From the NCBI GenBank assembly GCA_021817875.1, contig JAKAFQ010000072.1:1-11936 (forward strand): a stretch of 11,936 nt of DNA, given 5' to 3'. Under the pieces are notes generated by a model that saw only the letters and a list, made by a program, of their open reading frames with translations, made no database searches and was not told the origin of the DNA. Shown in pieces: positions 1-6,872 of the stretch. Both the position numbers and the translations under genes were made by a program. This DNA comes from Pseudomonadota bacterium. GTDB lineage: Bacteria > Pseudomonadota > Gammaproteobacteria > Steroidobacterales > Steroidobacteraceae. The number at the start of each line of letters is the position of its first letter. The stretch's first letter is position 1.

Positions 1-179
1 AGACGCTGGTCGAGGCAGCGAAGGCGCTGTCGCAGCAGTCGAGCTCGCTGCAGCTGCGCTATCTGCAGACACTCGCCGACATCTCGCACGACAAATCGCA
101 GCTGATCATCTTTCCGCTGCCGATCGACCTGCTCGGGCCGTTCACCGAGCGGTTCGCCGGCGCGCCGCGGCAGGGTTGA
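1..179 (+). CDS. SPFH/band-7 (slipin/stomatin-like) membrane protein, C-terminal end only
   Basis: The reading frame enters from outside the window (first full codon at base 3) and stops with TGA at 177-179, leaving the last 58 residues. The visible part has the pattern of slipin C-termini: an Ala/Gln-rich helix (LVEAAKALSQQSSSLQLRYL), then QTLADI and a final hydrophobic segment, IIFPLPIDLLGPF. In slipins the helix follows the SPFH domain and helps oligomerise the protein at the inner membrane. A membrane-scaffold or quality-control role comes from the family only; the N-terminal anchor and SPFH core are outside the window. The stop lies 6 bases before the DUF423 start codon, so the two are probably cotranscribed. 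An NfeD partner is common next to such genes, but would lie upstream and is not visible. Confidence 0.75.
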   Translation, partial: TLVEAAKALSQQSSSLQLRYLQTLADISHDKSQLIIFPLPIDLLGPFTERFAGAPRQG

Positions 180-185
180 GCCGGG

Positions 186-617
186 ATGCAGGGCAGCCCG
201 TCCTGCGGGCGACAGCCGCTCGCGGCTGCCGGCCTGCTGCTGGCCCTGGCGACGATTGCAGGCGCGGTCGGGGCGCACGTGCTGTCGCCGCACTGGTCGG
301 CGGTGCGCATGCATGTCTACTCGGTCGCGGTCCGGTATCAGTTCTATCATTCGCTGGGATTGCTGGCGATCGGGCTGCTGCTGCGCGGCGAGGGCCTGCG
401 CTCGGCCGGGTCTCAGCGGCAGGCGCTCGAGCGCGGCCCGCCGCGGGTGCTGCGCGCGGCCGCACGGCTGCTGTTCGCCGGAATCGTGCTGTTCAGCGGC
501 AGCCTCTATGCGCTGACATTCGGTGCGCCGCGCTGGGTGGGCATGGTGACGCCGGTCGGTGGCGTGGCGCTCATCGGCGGCTGGCTGCTGTTTGCCTACG
601 GAATCTGGCAGGGCTAG
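186..617 (+). CDS. DUF423 family inner-membrane protein (YgdD-like)
   Basis: 143-residue hydrophobic protein, close in length to E. coli YgdD (about 130). It shows the DUF423 signature: an N-terminal membrane segment ending in GAVGAHVL (residues about 12-33), VRYQFYHSLGLLAIGLLL (about 49-66), IVLFSGSLYALTFGAP (about 102-117), and a last segment with TPVGGVALIGGWLLFAYG. Four membrane helices are expected. The loop between helices 2 and 3 (about residues 67-90) is Arg-rich and longer than usual. The family has no established biochemical function. The start at 186 gives a full N-terminal helix; a later start at the Met before HVYSV would remove it. hrpB begins 16 bases after the stop, suggesting one transcript with the upstream SPFH gene. 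Confidence 0.85.
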   Translation: MQGSPSCGRQPLAAAGLLLALATIAGAVGAHVLSPHWSAVRMHVYSVAVRYQFYHSLGLLAIGLLLRGEGLRSAGSQRQALERGPPRVLRAAARLLFAGIVLFSGSLYALTFGAPRWVGMVTPVGGVALIGGWLLFAYGIWQG

Positions 618-633
618 CCGAGCCTCGAACCCG

Positions 634-3177
634 ATGTTGAGTTCCGGATTGCCGGTTGACGAGGCGCTGCCGGCGCTGCGGCGCGCGCTGGCCGACCAGG
701 TGTCCGCCGTGCTGATCGCCGCGCCAGGTGCCGGCAAGAGCACCGTGGTGCCGCTCGTGCTCCTGCAGGAGCCGTGGGCGGCGGGCAAACGTCTGCTCAT
801 GCTGGAGCCTCGGCGCCTGGCGGCACGGGCGGTCGCGCAGCGGATGGCGGACACACTGGGCGAGCCCGTCGGGCGATCGGTAGGCTATCGCATGCGCCGG
901 GATACGCGCGTGTCCGGCCAGACGCGTATCGAAGTCGTCACCGAGGGCGTGCTGACACGGATGCTGCAGACCGACCCGTCGCTCGAGGGTGTCGCAGCCG
1001 TGTTGTTCGACGAGTACCACGAGCGGAGCCTGCAGGCGGATCTGGGCCTCGCGCTGGCGCTCGACGCGCGCGAGACCCTCAGACCCGACCTGAGGATTCT
1101 GGTCATGTCGGCGACACTCGAGTCCCAGGGCATCTCGCGGCTGCTCGGCGGTTCCTGTGTCTGTGCGCAGGGCCGCACTCACCCGGTGCAGACGCATTAC
1201 GCGGGCCAGGGACCGCCGCCGCTCGCGCAGGGGCAGGCTCGGGGCTCGGACAGCCCGGAGCCGCTCGTGACGCGGCTCATCCTGCGGGCACTCGACGAGC
1301 AGCACGGCGATGTGCTGGTGTTTCTGCCGGGGGCGGGCGAAATCCGGCGGGTGAGCGCATTGCTGGAGGCGGCAGGGGTGCCCCGAGGCGTGCGCATCCT
1401 GCCGTTGTACGGTGAGCTTTCCGCGCAGGACCAGGATGTGGCGCTGACCCCGCTCGCCGGCATGCGCCGGGTCGTGCTCGCGACCAACATCGCCGAGACC
1501 AGCCTCACCATCGAGGGCGTGCGCGCAGTGGTCGATTCCGGTCTGGTGCGCCGCCTGAAGTTCGATCCGGCCACGGGCATGAGCCGCCTGGAGGTGCAGC
1601 GCATCTCGCGCGCATCGGCCGAGCAGCGCCAGGGCCGGGCGGGACGGCTCGGCCCCGGTGTGTGTTACCGCGCGTGGAGCGAGGGGGCGCACAGGATGCT
1701 GGCGCCGTTCACGCCGGCTGAAATCCTGGAGGCGGACCTCACGCCGCTGGCACTCGAACTGGCCCAGTGGGGGGTGCGCGAGGCCAACGAACTCCGATGG
1801 CTCGATGCGCCGCCCGCGGCGACCCTGGCGAGTGCTCGCGATCTGCTCGGGCGGCTCGGCGCGCTCGATCGCGAGGGGCGCATCAGCGCTCATGGCCGGG
1901 AGATGGCTCGCCTGGGCGTGCACCCGCGCCTGGCGCACATGCTGCTGCGCGCCCGATCGCTGGGCGATCTGCCGGTGGCCGCTGACCTGGCCGCGCTGCT
2001 TTCGGAGCGGGATCTGCTGCGCGGGACGTCGGGCGGGCGCGACGCCGACATCCGCAGCCGTCTCGAGATCCTGGGGGGTGAGCCTGCGGTGGGCGCCGAC
2101 CGGTTCGGGATCCGGGCGGTGCGCAGCACGGCCCGCGACCTGGCTCGTCAGCTCGCCGACGCGGTCCCGCCCGCTTTGGCCGGCCGTCCGGCAGGCGGAG
2201 CGCTCTCCGTCGGAGCGCTGCTCGCGCTCGCCTTCCCCGACCGCATCGGTCGGCGCCGTCCGGGGCAGGAGGGCCGCTTTACGCTCGCCAACGGTCGGGG
2301 CGCGCATTTCCCGGAGCCGCAGAGTCTCTCGAGACAGGAGTTTATCGTCGCGGTCAGCCTCGATGACCGTGAGCGTGACGCGCGCATCCAGCTCGCCGCG
2401 CCGATCGAGCGCGCCGAGCTGGAAACCGTTGTGCCGGAGCGCCTCGAGTGGCGCCAGAGCGTGCAGTGGAGCCGGCGGGAGCAGGCGGTGCTGGCCCGGA
2501 GGGTGCTGCGGCTGGATGCGTTGGAGCTGGAAGAGCGCGTGGTATCCGATGTACCGCCGGATCAGGCGCGCGCGGCGCTGCTCGAGGGATTGCGTGACCT
2601 CGGGATAGACTCGCTTCCCTGGACCCCGGGAGCGCGCGATCTGCAGGCGCGCGTGGCATTCGTGCGCCGGCTCGACGGGGCGTACGAAGGCTGGCCCGAC
2701 CTGTCCGACACGGCGCTCTCGGTCTCGTTCGCCGAATGGCTCGCGCCGTGGCTCGATGGTCTGACCCGCCGCGAACATCTGGCCGGCCTGCCGCTCGAGC
2801 AGGCGCTGCTCGCACGGTTGAGTTGGGAGCAGCGGCGTCAGCTCGAGGAGCTGGCGCCGACGCATCTCAGCGTTCCGACGGGCTCGCGCATTCGTATCGA
2901 TTATCTCGAAGAGAGCGGCCCGGCGGTTTCGGTCCGCCTGCAGGAGGTGTTCGGACTGTCGGAGACGCCGCGGCTCGGTGGCGGGCGGGTGCCGGTGACT
3001 TTCAGGCTGCTCTCCCCGGCCCATCGTCCGGTGCAGGTGACGCGTGACCTGGGCGGCTTCTGGCGCGGCTCCTACAGCGAGGTGCGCAAGGCGCTGCGCG
3101 GCCGCTACCCCAGGCACTCCTGGCCGGAAGATCCCCTGGCAGCCGAGCCCGTGCGGGGCGTGCGGCGGCGGCCCTGA
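634..3177 (+). CDS. hrpB: ATP-dependent RNA helicase HrpB (DEAH/RHA family)
   Basis: 847 residues, slightly longer than E. coli HrpB (about 810-820). Superfamily 2 motifs appear in order: Walker A PGAGKST (31-37), EPRRLAARAVA (58-68), the DEAH-box variant DEYH followed by ERSL (126-133), SAT (159-161), ATNIAETSLTIEGV (283-296) and QRQGRAGR (331-338). These are followed by the ratchet/winged-helix region and the long HrpB-specific C-terminal part, ending in the family hallmark GFWRGSYSEVRKALRGRYP and HSWPEDP. The cytoplasmic substrate of HrpB is not well defined; RNA-dependent NTPase activity is inferred from family. The frame is open from 559, but the ATG at 634 is chosen because the HrpB N-terminus (LPVDEALPALRRAL) begins just after it, and 559 would overlap DUF423. 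The family more often has DEFH and GKTT; here Tyr and Ser are substituted conservatively. Confidence 0.95.
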   Translation: MLSSGLPVDEALPALRRALADQVSAVLIAAPGAGKSTVVPLVLLQEPWAAGKRLLMLEPRRLAARAVAQRMADTLGEPVGRSVGYRMRRDTRVSGQTRIEVVTEGVLTRMLQTDPSLEGVAAVLFDEYHERSLQADLGLALALDARETLRPDLRILVMSATLESQGISRLLGGSCVCAQGRTHPVQTHYAGQGPPPLAQGQARGSDSPEPLVTRLILRALDEQHGDVLVFLPGAGEIRRVSALLEAAGVPRGVRILPLYGELSAQDQDVALTPLAGMRRVVLATNIAETSLTIEGVRAVVDSGLVRRLKFDPATGMSRLEVQRISRASAEQRQGRAGRLGPGVCYRAWSEGAHRMLAPFTPAEILEADLTPLALELAQWGVREANELRWLDAPPAATLASARDLLGRLGALDREGRISAHGREMARLGVHPRLAHMLLRARSLGDLPVAADLAALLSERDLLRGTSGGRDADIRSRLEILGGEPAVGADRFGIRAVRSTARDLARQLADAVPPALAGRPAGGALSVGALLALAFPDRIGRRRPGQEGRFTLANGRGAHFPEPQSLSRQEFIVAVSLDDRERDARIQLAAPIERAELETVVPERLEWRQSVQWSRREQAVLARRVLRLDALELEERVVSDVPPDQARAALLEGLRDLGIDSLPWTPGARDLQARVAFVRRLDGAYEGWPDLSDTALSVSFAEWLAPWLDGLTRREHLAGLPLEQALLARLSWEQRRQLEELAPTHLSVPTGSRIRIDYLEESGPAVSVRLQEVFGLSETPRLGGGRVPVTFRLLSPAHRPVQVTRDLGGFWRGSYSEVRKALRGRYPRHSWPEDPLAAEPVRGVRRRP

Positions 3178-3236
3178 GCCGCTACACTGGGCAGCGCGAT
3201 CCACCTCATCTGCTCACGCACCGCGCCAGGGACTCC

Positions 3237-3986
3237 ATGACAACGCAGAGAGCCGAGGCCGCGCCGGCGCCGGCCATCGACATCCGTTTCGGTCAAGTGG
3301 GGCTGATCCAGGTGCTGATCTGGACCACCGATCCGGGCGCCATTCTCGATGAGCTGACCGGACGGGTCGCGACCGCGCCGAATTTCTTCCAGCGGACCGC
3401 GGTGTCGCTCGATCTGGGACCGCTCGGCCGGCAGCCCACGGTCGAGCAGATGCGCGGCGTGCTGGAAGCCGTGCGCCGCGCCGGCATGTGCCCGGTGGGC
3501 CTGGCGAGCGGCCCGGAGGCCGCGCAGGCGCTTTCCGGTCCCCTTGACCTGCCGGTGCTGCCGCCGTTCCGGCAGTTTCGCCCGCCCGTGCAGGCGGTAC
3601 GCCAGAGCGAGGCGCACCCGCAGGAGCAACCGGGCGAGCCGGACGGACCGGGCTCGATCGCGCAGCTGCATCATCAGCCCGTGCGCTCCGGCCAGCGGCT
3701 CTATGCCCGGGGCCATGATCTGGTGATCACCGCCGCGGTCGGCGCCGGCGCGGAGGTGATCGCCGATGGCTGTGTGCACGTCTACGGGGCACTGCGCGGA
3801 CGCGCGGTGGCCGGTGCGCGCGGCGAGGCTTCCGCGCGGGTGTTCTGTCAGGAATTCCGCGCGGAGCTGGTGTCGATCGCCGGGGTGTTCCGCGTGTTCG
3901 AGACGTTGCCGCCGGAGCTCTCGGGCAAACCGGTGCAGGCGTGGCTGGATGGCGACGACTTGCATTTCGAGCGGTTGGGCGCTTAA
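3237..3986 (+). CDS. minC: Septum site-determining protein MinC
   Basis: 249 residues (E. coli MinC: 231). MinC blocks FtsZ ring assembly away from midcell and is brought to the membrane by MinD. The N-terminal FtsZ-antagonist domain covers about residues 13-110, with the conserved FFQRTAVSLDLGPLG at 50-64. It is followed by a Pro/Gln/Glu-rich linker (about 111-144) that is longer than in E. coli and accounts for most of the extra length. The C-terminal beta-helix domain begins near 145 with the MinD-binding RSGQ (150-153), then VGAGAEVIADGCVHVYGALRGRAVAGA and a conserved FCQEF...AELVSIAGVF. AGGGA lies 4 bases upstream of the ATG. It is 59 bases downstream of hrpB, so read-through is possible. 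Unusually, the next gene minD begins 280 bases further on. Confidence 0.96.
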   Translation: MTTQRAEAAPAPAIDIRFGQVGLIQVLIWTTDPGAILDELTGRVATAPNFFQRTAVSLDLGPLGRQPTVEQMRGVLEAVRRAGMCPVGLASGPEAAQALSGPLDLPVLPPFRQFRPPVQAVRQSEAHPQEQPGEPDGPGSIAQLHHQPVRSGQRLYARGHDLVITAAVGAGAEVIADGCVHVYGALRGRAVAGARGEASARVFCQEFRAELVSIAGVFRVFETLPPELSGKPVQAWLDGDDLHFERLGA

Positions 3987-3996
3987 GGAGACCGTG

Positions 3997-4248
3997 ATGA
4001 ATCCCGGCGTGCCCGCGCTGCGCCCCGGAATCAACCACCGCGGGCGGGGCGCGATTTGCCTGCGGATCCGCAGACCGCGCAGCGCGGCAGCGGGCGGCTC
4101 GCGGCACAACTCTCGCCCGGGACCTCGGCGCACCGCCCCGATGGACATCGAGTACACTCCGGCCGTCGCGCCTGGTCCCGGGGAAAATCCGCCTCCGTCG
4201 CGCGTGCGTGCAGGTTCGTCAGAAGCTCGCTGCGTCCGGCCCAACTGA
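3997..4248 (+). CDS. Possible small protein or leader peptide between minC and minD
   Basis: An 83-residue frame starts with ATG 10 bases after the minC stop. A strong AAGGAG (3985-3990) overlaps that stop and lies 6 bases from the ATG. The frame ends 18 bases before the minD start. The product is rich in Arg, Pro, Gly and Ala, with no hydrophobic segment and no family I recognise. Third-position GC is fairly high in the first half and falls in the second, so the composition is not clearly coding. In its favour are the ribosome binding site and the position, filling the spacer. Against it are the low-complexity composition and the ease with which open frames arise in such GC-rich DNA. The ribosome binding site may instead be a relic from when minD started here. 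Confidence 0.22.
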   Translation: MNPGVPALRPGINHRGRGAICLRIRRPRSAAAGGSRHNSRPGPRRTAPMDIEYTPAVAPGPGENPPPSRVRAGSSEARCVRPN

Positions 4249-4254
4249 TTCGTC

Positions 4255-4260
4255 GAGGAG
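4255..4260 (+). promoter_or_regulatory. minD ribosome binding site, supports a TTG start
   Basis: GAGGAG lies 6 bases before a TTG codon at 4267-4269. The TTG gives the N-terminus SEIIVVTSGKGGVGKTT, matching MinD exactly, and no ATG or GTG in frame gives a comparable start. A strong site thus appears to be paired with a weak start codon. Confidence 0.75.
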
Positions 4261-4266
4261 AGAACA

Positions 4267-5079
4267 TTGAGTGAGATCATCGTGGTGACGTCGGGCAAGG
4301 GCGGGGTCGGCAAGACGACCACCTCGGCCAGCCTGGGTTGCGGGCTGGCCCGCCGCGGCAAGCGCGTGGCGCTCATCGACTTCGACATCGGGCTGCGCAA
4401 TCTCGACCTGATCATGGGGTGTGAGCGCCGCGTGGTGTATGACTTCGTCAATGTCATCAATGGCGACTGCAGCCTCAAGCAGGCACTGATCAAGGACAAA
4501 CGCCTGGACGGTCTGCATGTGCTCGCGGCCTCGCAGACCCGCGACAAGGATGCGCTGACCGAGGACGGGGTGCAGCGGGTGCTCGATGAGCTGGTCGGCG
4601 AGGGGTTCGACTACATCGTGTGCGATTCGCCCGCGGGCATCGAGAAGGGTGCGCACCTGGCGATGTATTTTGCCGATCGCGCGGTGGTGGTGGTCAACCC
4701 GGAGGTCTCATCGGTCCGCGACTCCGACCGTATCCTCGGGCTGCTCGCCAGCAAGACCCGGCGCGCCGCGAACGGCAATGGCGGCGTGAAGGAGCACCTG
4801 CTGCTCACCCGTTACAACCCGCGCCGGGTGGCCAACGGCGAGATGATGAGCGTCGATGACGTGAAGGAGATCCTCGGCCTGGATGTCATCGGCGTGGTGC
4901 CGGAATCCACCGACGTCCTGGCGGCGTCCAACTCAGGTGTCCCGGTCATATTGAACGAAGACAGCGACGCCGCCGGGGCCTATGAGGATGCGGTGGCGCG
5001 CCTGCTCGGCGAACAATTGCCGCTGCGGTTCCTCCAGGAACCCAAACGGGGGTTCCTGGCCCGCATGTTCGGAGGTTGA
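4267..5079 (+). CDS. minD: Septum site-determining ATPase MinD
   Basis: 270 residues, the same length as E. coli MinD. It is a ParA/Mrp-type ATPase that dimerises with ATP on the inner membrane, recruits MinC, and is released when MinE stimulates hydrolysis. The deviant Walker A KGGVGKTT has the signature Lys11 and catalytic Lys16. The switch I region IDFDIGLRNLDLIMG carries Asp40, and Walker B YIVCDSPAGIE follows at about 117-127. The C-terminal amphipathic membrane-targeting helix is present (FLQEPKRGFLARMFGG). The start is TTG. GGAGG for minE lies inside the last codons, so minD and minE are probably translationally coupled. minD is set apart from minC by a 280-bp spacer, which may let the MinC:MinDE ratio be tuned separately. 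Confidence 0.98.
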   Translation: MSEIIVVTSGKGGVGKTTTSASLGCGLARRGKRVALIDFDIGLRNLDLIMGCERRVVYDFVNVINGDCSLKQALIKDKRLDGLHVLAASQTRDKDALTEDGVQRVLDELVGEGFDYIVCDSPAGIEKGAHLAMYFADRAVVVVNPEVSSVRDSDRILGLLASKTRRAANGNGGVKEHLLLTRYNPRRVANGEMMSVDDVKEILGLDVIGVVPESTDVLAASNSGVPVILNEDSDAAGAYEDAVARLLGEQLPLRFLQEPKRGFLARMFGG

Positions 5080-5080
5080 C

Positions 5081-5338
5081 ATGGGACTGTTGGCCCTGTT
5101 CAAAAGCAAACCCTCCTCGGCCAGCATCGCCAAGGAGCGCCTGCGCATCATCGTGGCACAGGAGCGCAGCACCCGCGGTGCGCCGGACTTCCTGCCGCTG
5201 CTCAGGCGGGAGCTCCTGCAGGTGATTCACAAGTACGTCAACGTGGATCCCGAGGCGATCCAGGTCAGCCTCGAGCGCGAGGAAGGCCACGAAGTGCTCG
5301 AGTTGAGCGTGGCGCTGCCGGAGCGGCAGAGAGCCTGA
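5081..5338 (+). CDS. minE: Cell division topological specificity factor MinE
   Basis: 85 residues (E. coli: 88). MinE stimulates the MinD ATPase, drives Min oscillation and keeps the inhibitor away from midcell. An N-terminal membrane-binding segment (MGLLALFK) is followed by the MinD-interacting segment ASIAKERLRIIVAQERS at about 14-30. The dimeric topological-specificity domain follows, with PDFLPLLRRELLQVIHKYVNVDPE and the closing strand VLELSVALPE. The frame is open further upstream, but the ATG at 5081 is the right start because GGAGG (5071-5075) lies 5 bases before it and the N-terminus aligns with MinE. It begins one base after the minD stop. It is the last plus-strand gene before the convergent yggX. 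Confidence 0.97.
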   Translation: MGLLALFKSKPSSASIAKERLRIIVAQERSTRGAPDFLPLLRRELLQVIHKYVNVDPEAIQVSLEREEGHEVLELSVALPERQRA

Positions 5339-5383
5339 GTCCACCGCAGACGTGGCGCGGGAATGCCGTCGCGTGGGGGCGAT

Positions 5384-5411
5384 GGCGGCCGTCCAACCGC
5401 GGTCGGCTGCC
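5384..5411. terminator. Imperfect hairpin between convergent minE and yggX
   Basis: The 119-bp gap between the two stop codons contains an 11-bp stem: 5384-5394 (GGCGGCCGTCC) pairs with 5401-5411 (GGTCGGCTGCC) around a 6-base loop. The stem has one G-U pair on the plus-strand RNA and one T-T mismatch. Two alternative pairings exist nearby: GGGGGC 5375-5380 with GCCCCC 5409-5414, and GGCGGCCG 5384-5391 with CGGCCGCC 5440-5447. No T-run follows on either strand, so a classic intrinsic terminator is not supported. A bidirectional RNA 3' end or Rho-dependent termination is possible. Confidence 0.3.
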
Positions 5412-5457
5412 CCCGGCGAGTGCGCGCCCTGCGGGCAATCGGCCGCCGGGTGCCGGC

Positions 5458-5748
5458 TCAATCGGAGGCTTGCTTGCCCTCTGCGGGTGGCTGGTAGCTT
5501 TCGGGCCGGCTGGAACCGGCACCGAAGAAGAATTTCTCCATCTCGGCCTCGAGGAACTGGCGAGCCTTGGGCTCCATCGGGCTCAGGCGGTATTCGTTGA
5601 TCAGCATGACCTGGTGCTGGATCCAGCGGGCCCACGCTTCGCGTGAGACGTGCTCATAGATCCGCTTGCCGAGCTCGCCGGGGTAGGGCGGGCGCTCGAG
5701 GCCGGGTGCCTCGCGTTTGAGCATCACACACTGCACCATTCGGGACAC
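5458..5748 (-). CDS. yggX: Probable Fe(2+)-trafficking protein YggX
   Basis: 96 residues (E. coli: 91). YggX is a small cytoplasmic protein that limits oxidative damage to Fe-S clusters and labile iron. Family features are the N-terminus MSRMVQC with the conserved Cys7, KREAPGLERPPYPGELGKRIYEHVS, then EAWARWIQHQVMLINEYRL and LEAEMEKFFFG. The open frame could begin at TTG 5760 or ATG 5739. The GTG at 5748 is preferred because GGAG lies 6 bases before it and the resulting residues MSRxxxCxxLxREAxG align gap-free with E. coli YggX. The C-terminal 20 residues are polar and variable. It follows mutY by 18 bases, the arrangement seen in E. coli and Pseudomonas, and closes the minus-strand operon. 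Confidence 0.95.
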   Translation of the reverse strand: MSRMVQCVMLKREAPGLERPPYPGELGKRIYEHVSREAWARWIQHQVMLINEYRLSPMEPKARQFLEAEMEKFFFGAGSSRPESYQPPAEGKQASD

Positions 5749-5754
5749 GGAAAT

Positions 5755-5758
5755 CTCC
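5755..5758 (-). promoter_or_regulatory. yggX ribosome binding site, supports a GTG start
   Basis: GGAG on the minus strand, 6 bases before GTG at 5748-5746. It overlaps the alternative TTG start at 5760, which would therefore have no ribosome binding site of its own. This favours the GTG, which also gives the canonical YggX N-terminus. Confidence 0.6.
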
Positions 5759-5766
5759 AATGACTG

Positions 5767-6870
5767 TCAGGCAAAAAGTTGCGTCTGCACCGGTCTGTCC
5801 GCCAGGCGCCGCAGGAACTTCCTGATCGGGGCGGGAAGACCGAGCGGGCCGGGAGCGGTTGCGCGGTACCAGGCCTGTCGCGCCGGGTCCGGCGTTCGAG
5901 TTTCCGAACAATGGGCCAGAAGCGGCGTGATGACAAGATCAAAATGCGTGAACGCGTGTTGCAGAGCCTCCAGGGGCTGTGGGGGTGCGGCACAATCCAC
6001 GTGACGGCGCAGAAACTCCTCGGCCCCGGCCGAGCTATCGAACTGTGGCAGGCACCACAGGCCGCCCCAGATGCCGCTGTCGGGGCGACGCTCGAGCAGC
6101 ACGCTGCCGTCCTGCCGCAAGACCGCAACCATGAACACCCGGCGCAGCGGCCGCTCCGGGCGGCGTTTCGGCGCGGGCAGCTCATGCTGACGGCCGGCGA
6201 GGTGTGCGACGCACTGCCCGGAGAGCGGACACTGTCCGCAGGCGGGGTTGCGGCGCGTGCACACCGTGGCGCCGAGGTCCATGATCGCCTGCGTATACAC
6301 ATCGACCTGTTGCGCGGGCGTGCAATCCTCGGAGAGTTCCCACAGACGCGCCACGGTGGTGCGATCCGAGGCGCCGCCCTCCACGCCGAAGTGACGCGAC
6401 AGCACCCGCCGCACATTGCCATCGAGGATGGGAAATCGCTGGCCGAGGCTCAGCGCCAGAATGGCTCCGGCGGTGGAGCGGCCGATGCCGGGCAGCCGCG
6501 CCAGCGCCTCGAAATGCTGCGGGAATTGGCCGCGGTGCTCGTCGCGGATGCGGCTCGCGGCCTGGTGCAGGTTGCGCGCCCGCGCGTAATAGCCCAGGCC
6601 CGCCCAAAGGTGCAGCACGGCATCGAGCGGCGCATCGGCGAGCGTGCGCACGTCGGGAAAGCGCTGCATGAAGCGCTCGTAGTACGGGATCACGGTGCCG
6701 ACCTGGGTCTGCTGCAGCATGATTTCCGATACCCACACCCGGTAGGGAGTGCGATCGCGCTGCCAGGGCAGCGCGTGGCGTCCACTGCGGCCCTGCCAGT
6801 CGATCAGCGCACGCGCAAAACACGGCCCCGCCTCGGGCGTGCGGCCTGCGGCAGTGAAGTCCGATTCCAT
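5767..6870 (-). CDS. mutY: A/G-specific adenine DNA glycosylase MutY
   Basis: 367 residues (E. coli: 350). MutY removes adenine mispaired with 8-oxoguanine. The catalytic glutamate is E49 in [12 protein letters not shown]. The helix-hairpin-helix is [15 protein letters not shown] (126-140) and the catalytic aspartate is D150 in [13 protein letters not shown]; the 101-residue spacing between the two matches E. coli. The [4Fe-4S] cluster cysteines C204, C211, C214 and C220 follow the C-X6-C-X2-C-X5-C pattern. The NUDIX-like 8-oxoG recognition domain begins around 237 (RVFMVAVL) and contains HAFTHF. The frame stays open upstream to 7092, but that would overlap the AsmA-like gene. The ATG at 6870, two bases after that gene's stop, gives the normal length. 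All catalytic and cluster residues are intact. Confidence 0.97.
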   Translation of the reverse strand: MESDFTAAGRTPEAGPCFARALIDWQGRSGRHALPWQRDRTPYRVWVSEIMLQQTQVGTVIPYYERFMQRFPDVRTLADAPLDAVLHLWAGLGYYARARNLHQAASRIRDEHRGQFPQHFEALARLPGIGRSTAGAILALSLGQRFPILDGNVRRVLSRHFGVEGGASDRTTVARLWELSEDCTPAQQVDVYTQAIMDLGATVCTRRNPACGQCPLSGQCVAHLAGRQHELPAPKRRPERPLRRVFMVAVLRQDGSVLLERRPDSGIWGGLWCLPQFDSSAGAEEFLRRHVDCAAPPQPLEALQHAFTHFDLVITPLLAHCSETRTPDPARQAWYRATAPGPLGLPAPIRKFLRRLADRPVQTQLFA

Positions 6871-6872
6871 GT

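Larger units (their letters stand above)
3987..4266 (+). other. 280-bp minC-minD spacer with GC-rich inverted repeats
   Basis: minC and minD are normally only tens of bases apart, so a spacer of this size is unusual. It contains an 84-codon open frame (listed separately), a perfect 12-bp palindrome TGCGGATCCGCA at 4061-4072, and a CCGCG/CGCGG stem with a 3-base loop at 4075-4087. CCGCGG at 4037-4042 is also self-complementary. A TACACT hexamer at 4153-4158 weakly resembles a -10 element, with no convincing -35 upstream. No tRNA-like fold or run of T was seen. The spacer could be a 5' leader controlling minDE, could contain a minDE promoter, or could simply be unselected DNA. The sequence alone does not decide. 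Confidence 0.5.

Noticed and set aside
559..633. Earlier start for HrpB at 559
   Set aside because: It would overlap the DUF423 gene and add 25 residues not typical of HrpB. The ATG at 634 fits the family N-terminus.
571..3204. 877-codon open frame on the minus strand opposite hrpB
   Set aside because: It lies opposite a full, motif-rich HrpB frame. Its product is an Arg/His/Gln-rich shadow without recognisable domains, as expected from the codon bias of high-GC DNA.
4061..4072. Perfect palindrome TGCGGATCCGCA as an operator
   Set aside because: A single short palindrome in very GC-rich DNA is expected by chance. There is no second copy and no linked regulator gene.
3105..4547. 480-codon minus-strand open frame across minC, the spacer and the start of minD
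   Set aside because: It runs antisense to two certain genes and has no domain or ribosome binding site that I can see. It reflects the scarcity of stop codons in GC-rich sequence.
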